From positions 1 to 22,829 of IMG/VR virus record IMGVR_UViG_3300017746_000179: a stretch of DNA of 22,829 nucleotides, one strand, 5' to 3'. Made by a program: the position numbers and the translations under genes. The DNA comes from a virus. Each line of letters starts with the position of its first letter. Position 1 is the stretch's first letter. Shown piece by piece: positions 21,410 through 22,829 of this stretch. The notes under the pieces are model-generated. The model searched no databases. It saw nothing but the letters and a program-made list of their open reading frames with translations, and was not told the DNA's origin.

Positions 21410-21646
21410 TTACCATTGTTTTAACTTTACAAGTTCTGCGCATTTTTCATACTCCTCGGTACTAACAAAATGCTCTACTAACTCATCTATTAATTGTCGC
21501 TTCTTATAATTAGTACCCTGCATATCTTTTAGAAACGTTTTATCAGTGGATATGTATTTGTACATTAATTTACACCAACCTGAGTGTAGCATATCAATTT
21601 GATTGACTAAATCTGCTGCAGTTATATCTCTTCCATTTATATTCAT
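21410..21646 (-). CDS. Small protein sharing a UVR-like motif with 17812-18063
   Basis: A 78-aa protein with an N-terminal helical part (DITAADLVNQIDMLHSGWCK) and a C-terminal motif (LIDELVEHFVSTEEYEKCAE) nearly the same as in the 83-aa protein beside tmRNA, so the motif has been duplicated or shared. The EEYEKCAEL helix resembles UVR-type hairpins. A weak ribosome-binding site precedes the ATG. Function unknown. Confidence 0.65.
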   Translation of the reverse strand: MNINGRDITAADLVNQIDMLHSGWCKLMYKYISTDKTFLKDMQGTNYKKRQLIDELVEHFVSTEEYEKCAELVKLKQW

Positions 21647-21702
21647 ATCAATTATTTTACTTAACGCTCTCGTTAGTTTGTAGTGTATAGTTAACTCTCA
21701 TA

Positions 21703-22829
21703 TTACTTAGCTAAAAACATTTTATTTAACGTCTTAGCTAATGGTACAAGACTAGTAACATCTATCGTTTGAGCAGATTTACCATACATTCTAGTAAATT
21801 CATCTTGAGAGCCGTAAGTATTTTGACCAATAAAGTAACTCAATACTTTAATTCCTCTCTTTCTCATATTATCAACTTGCTTTCTAGTATGCTGTATAGC
21901 TGATTCACCCCAGTATTGATACCCTTTAGGCTCACAGTATGGCATCCCATCACTAAAATTAATAAAGTAACTCTCTTTATCACCGGATGCAGTAACTAGT
22001 TCGTTTTTTATAGCCTCAAAAGTTAATCCTTCTGGTGTTAAATTAGAAGCACATATATGCTTGAATAAGTTAGTAATTTTTCTGAAGCTATCTACTCTAG
22101 AATCATAAGCGATTAAGATAATCGGCTTATCTCCTGTAGTAGTTCTATAAGATACTTGAATATCTAAGTTATCAATCATACTAGCTGCTTTAGCTATTGC
22201 TACAACTGCTGTTTGACAGTTCTCAAATCTAGATCCAGCCATAGATCCAGAAGCATCTATTGTAATATGCACATTAGCAGGAGTATATTTATCATTCATA
22301 ACTTGCTGAAATATTCTCTCTGCACCAAACCCTAGAGTGCTAATCAATCTCTTATCTATTTTACCAGAATCTAACCTAGAGAACTTAGTATTTCGCTCTT
22401 CGCTTCTCATCTTAAGCTTCTTACCTAACTGTCTACCAAGAGTAACACCTTTATTAATAGCATTACTTAATGTTTCTCCTTTAGATCTCCATACTTGACC
22501 GTTTAGGAAATTATATCCTGCGTTATCAATAACGTTCTGAGTAAGTTTCTTTACAACGATACATTCAGTTTCGTAAACTCTTCCATTATACTTGTTAGTA
22601 GTCTTACCAACCTTTTTAATCTCTGAACCCGACTCTTCTAAAGCCTTCATCTTCTTCTGTTCAGTCTTATTAAGTTTAGTCTTTTTGATATTATTATTGA
22701 TAAAATCTTTCTGCTTCTGAATAGCTTTAGCTAATTGCTTTTCTTGACGAGGAGATAACTCAGGTAGATCTGATCCTCCTGACCCTCCAGCACCATTACC
22801 TTGAGCGGTACCTGTAATAGCTTCGTCTC
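21703..22829 (-). CDS. CobT-like von Willebrand A domain protein, N-terminus cut by window edge
   Basis: The frame is open from the right edge to the stop at 21703, at least 374 residues; the internal Met at 22650 is not a convincing start. The first visible part is a Gly/Ser linker and a Lys-rich helix (SPRQEKQLAKAIQKQKDF). A VWA domain follows with all MIDAS elements: DASGS (D132, S134 and S136 counted from Met 22650), T205 in NLTPEG and D234 in NFSDG. The organisation matches the C-terminal VWA of CobT-like proteins, which work with the AAA+ protein CobS. CobS-like genes are common in T4-like marine phages. Magnesium- or cobalt-chelatase chemistry is not implied, and the phage partner would be an AAA+ protein outside the window. 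Confidence 0.82.
   Translation of the reverse strand, partial: DEAITGTAQGNGAGGSGGSDLPELSPRQEKQLAKAIQKQKDFINNNIKKTKLNKTEQKKMKALEESGSEIKKVGKTTNKYNGRVYETECIVVKKLTQNVIDNAGYNFLNGQVWRSKGETLSNAINKGVTLGRQLGKKLKMRSEERNTKFSRLDSGKIDKRLISTLGFGAERIFQQVMNDKYTPANVHITIDASGSMAGSRFENCQTAVVAIAKAASMIDNLDIQVSYRTTTGDKPIILIAYDSRVDSFRKITNLFKHICASNLTPEGLTFEAIKNELVTASGDKESYFINFSDGMPYCEPKGYQYWGESAIQHTRKQVDNMRKRGIKVLSYFIGQNTYGSQDEFTRMYGKSAQTIDVTSLVPLAKTLNKMFLAK

Noticed and set aside
1-22829. CRISPR arrays, insertion sequences, integrase or attachment sites
   Set aside because: No regularly spaced repeats, transposase or integrase motifs, or paired terminal repeats were seen on either strand.

Overview
The window is 22.8 kb of AT-rich DNA (roughly one third G+C by eye). 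Every gene I accept lies on the minus strand, so transcription runs from high to low coordinates. Genes are tightly packed, often with TAATG or ATGA junctions. The content is that of a T4-like contractile-tailed phage: baseplate wedge gp25 and gp6, a gp5-like hub protein without a visible lysozyme domain, a gp55-like late sigma factor, and a row of virion proteins. Four clues point to a Bacteroidota host, probably aquatic: a type IX secretion sorting domain, PKD-like secreted proteins, a cysteine motif common in Bacteroidota surface proteins, and a tmRNA tag that begins GE and ends AA. The host assignment is inference.

Layout in the direction of transcription. (1) 22829-17812: a VWA/CobT-like protein cut by the right edge, then small cytosolic, zinc-binding and single-span membrane proteins, a small outer-membrane beta-barrel (19200-19634), a two-span membrane peptide followed by a strong hairpin, and a Lys-rich coiled-coil protein. 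(2) 17811-17585: a circularly permuted tmRNA (ssrA) gene, the most notable element here. (3) 17568-15195: an unrecognised 230-aa protein and a three-gene secreted-protein cassette whose middle gene ends in a T9SS type B sorting domain. (4) 15193-13798: a promoter-like element, Hsp20, a DUF2061 membrane protein, small ORFs and a very AT-rich spacer. (5) 13796-9185: a membrane coiled-coil protein, two ORFs preceded by near-identical promoter-like boxes, ClpP, an HD hydrolase, a small membrane protein and the gp55-like sigma factor. (6) 9175-1: the virion module, ending with a structural protein cut by the left edge.

The tmRNA call rests on five independent matches: a GGACGAGGGTTCGA T-arm block, a GGCTTTGAC D-side block, a 7-bp acceptor stem with the G3-U70 pair and A73, an in-frame tag GEHVEMAMAA followed by TAATAA, and that stop sitting in a small hairpin. 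The acceptor half lies upstream of the coding half, separated by 18 nt, so the mature RNA should have two pieces. The same genome carries ClpP and Hsp20. This suggests a phage-encoded rescue and protein-turnover set, although neither SmpB nor a Clp ATPase is visible here.
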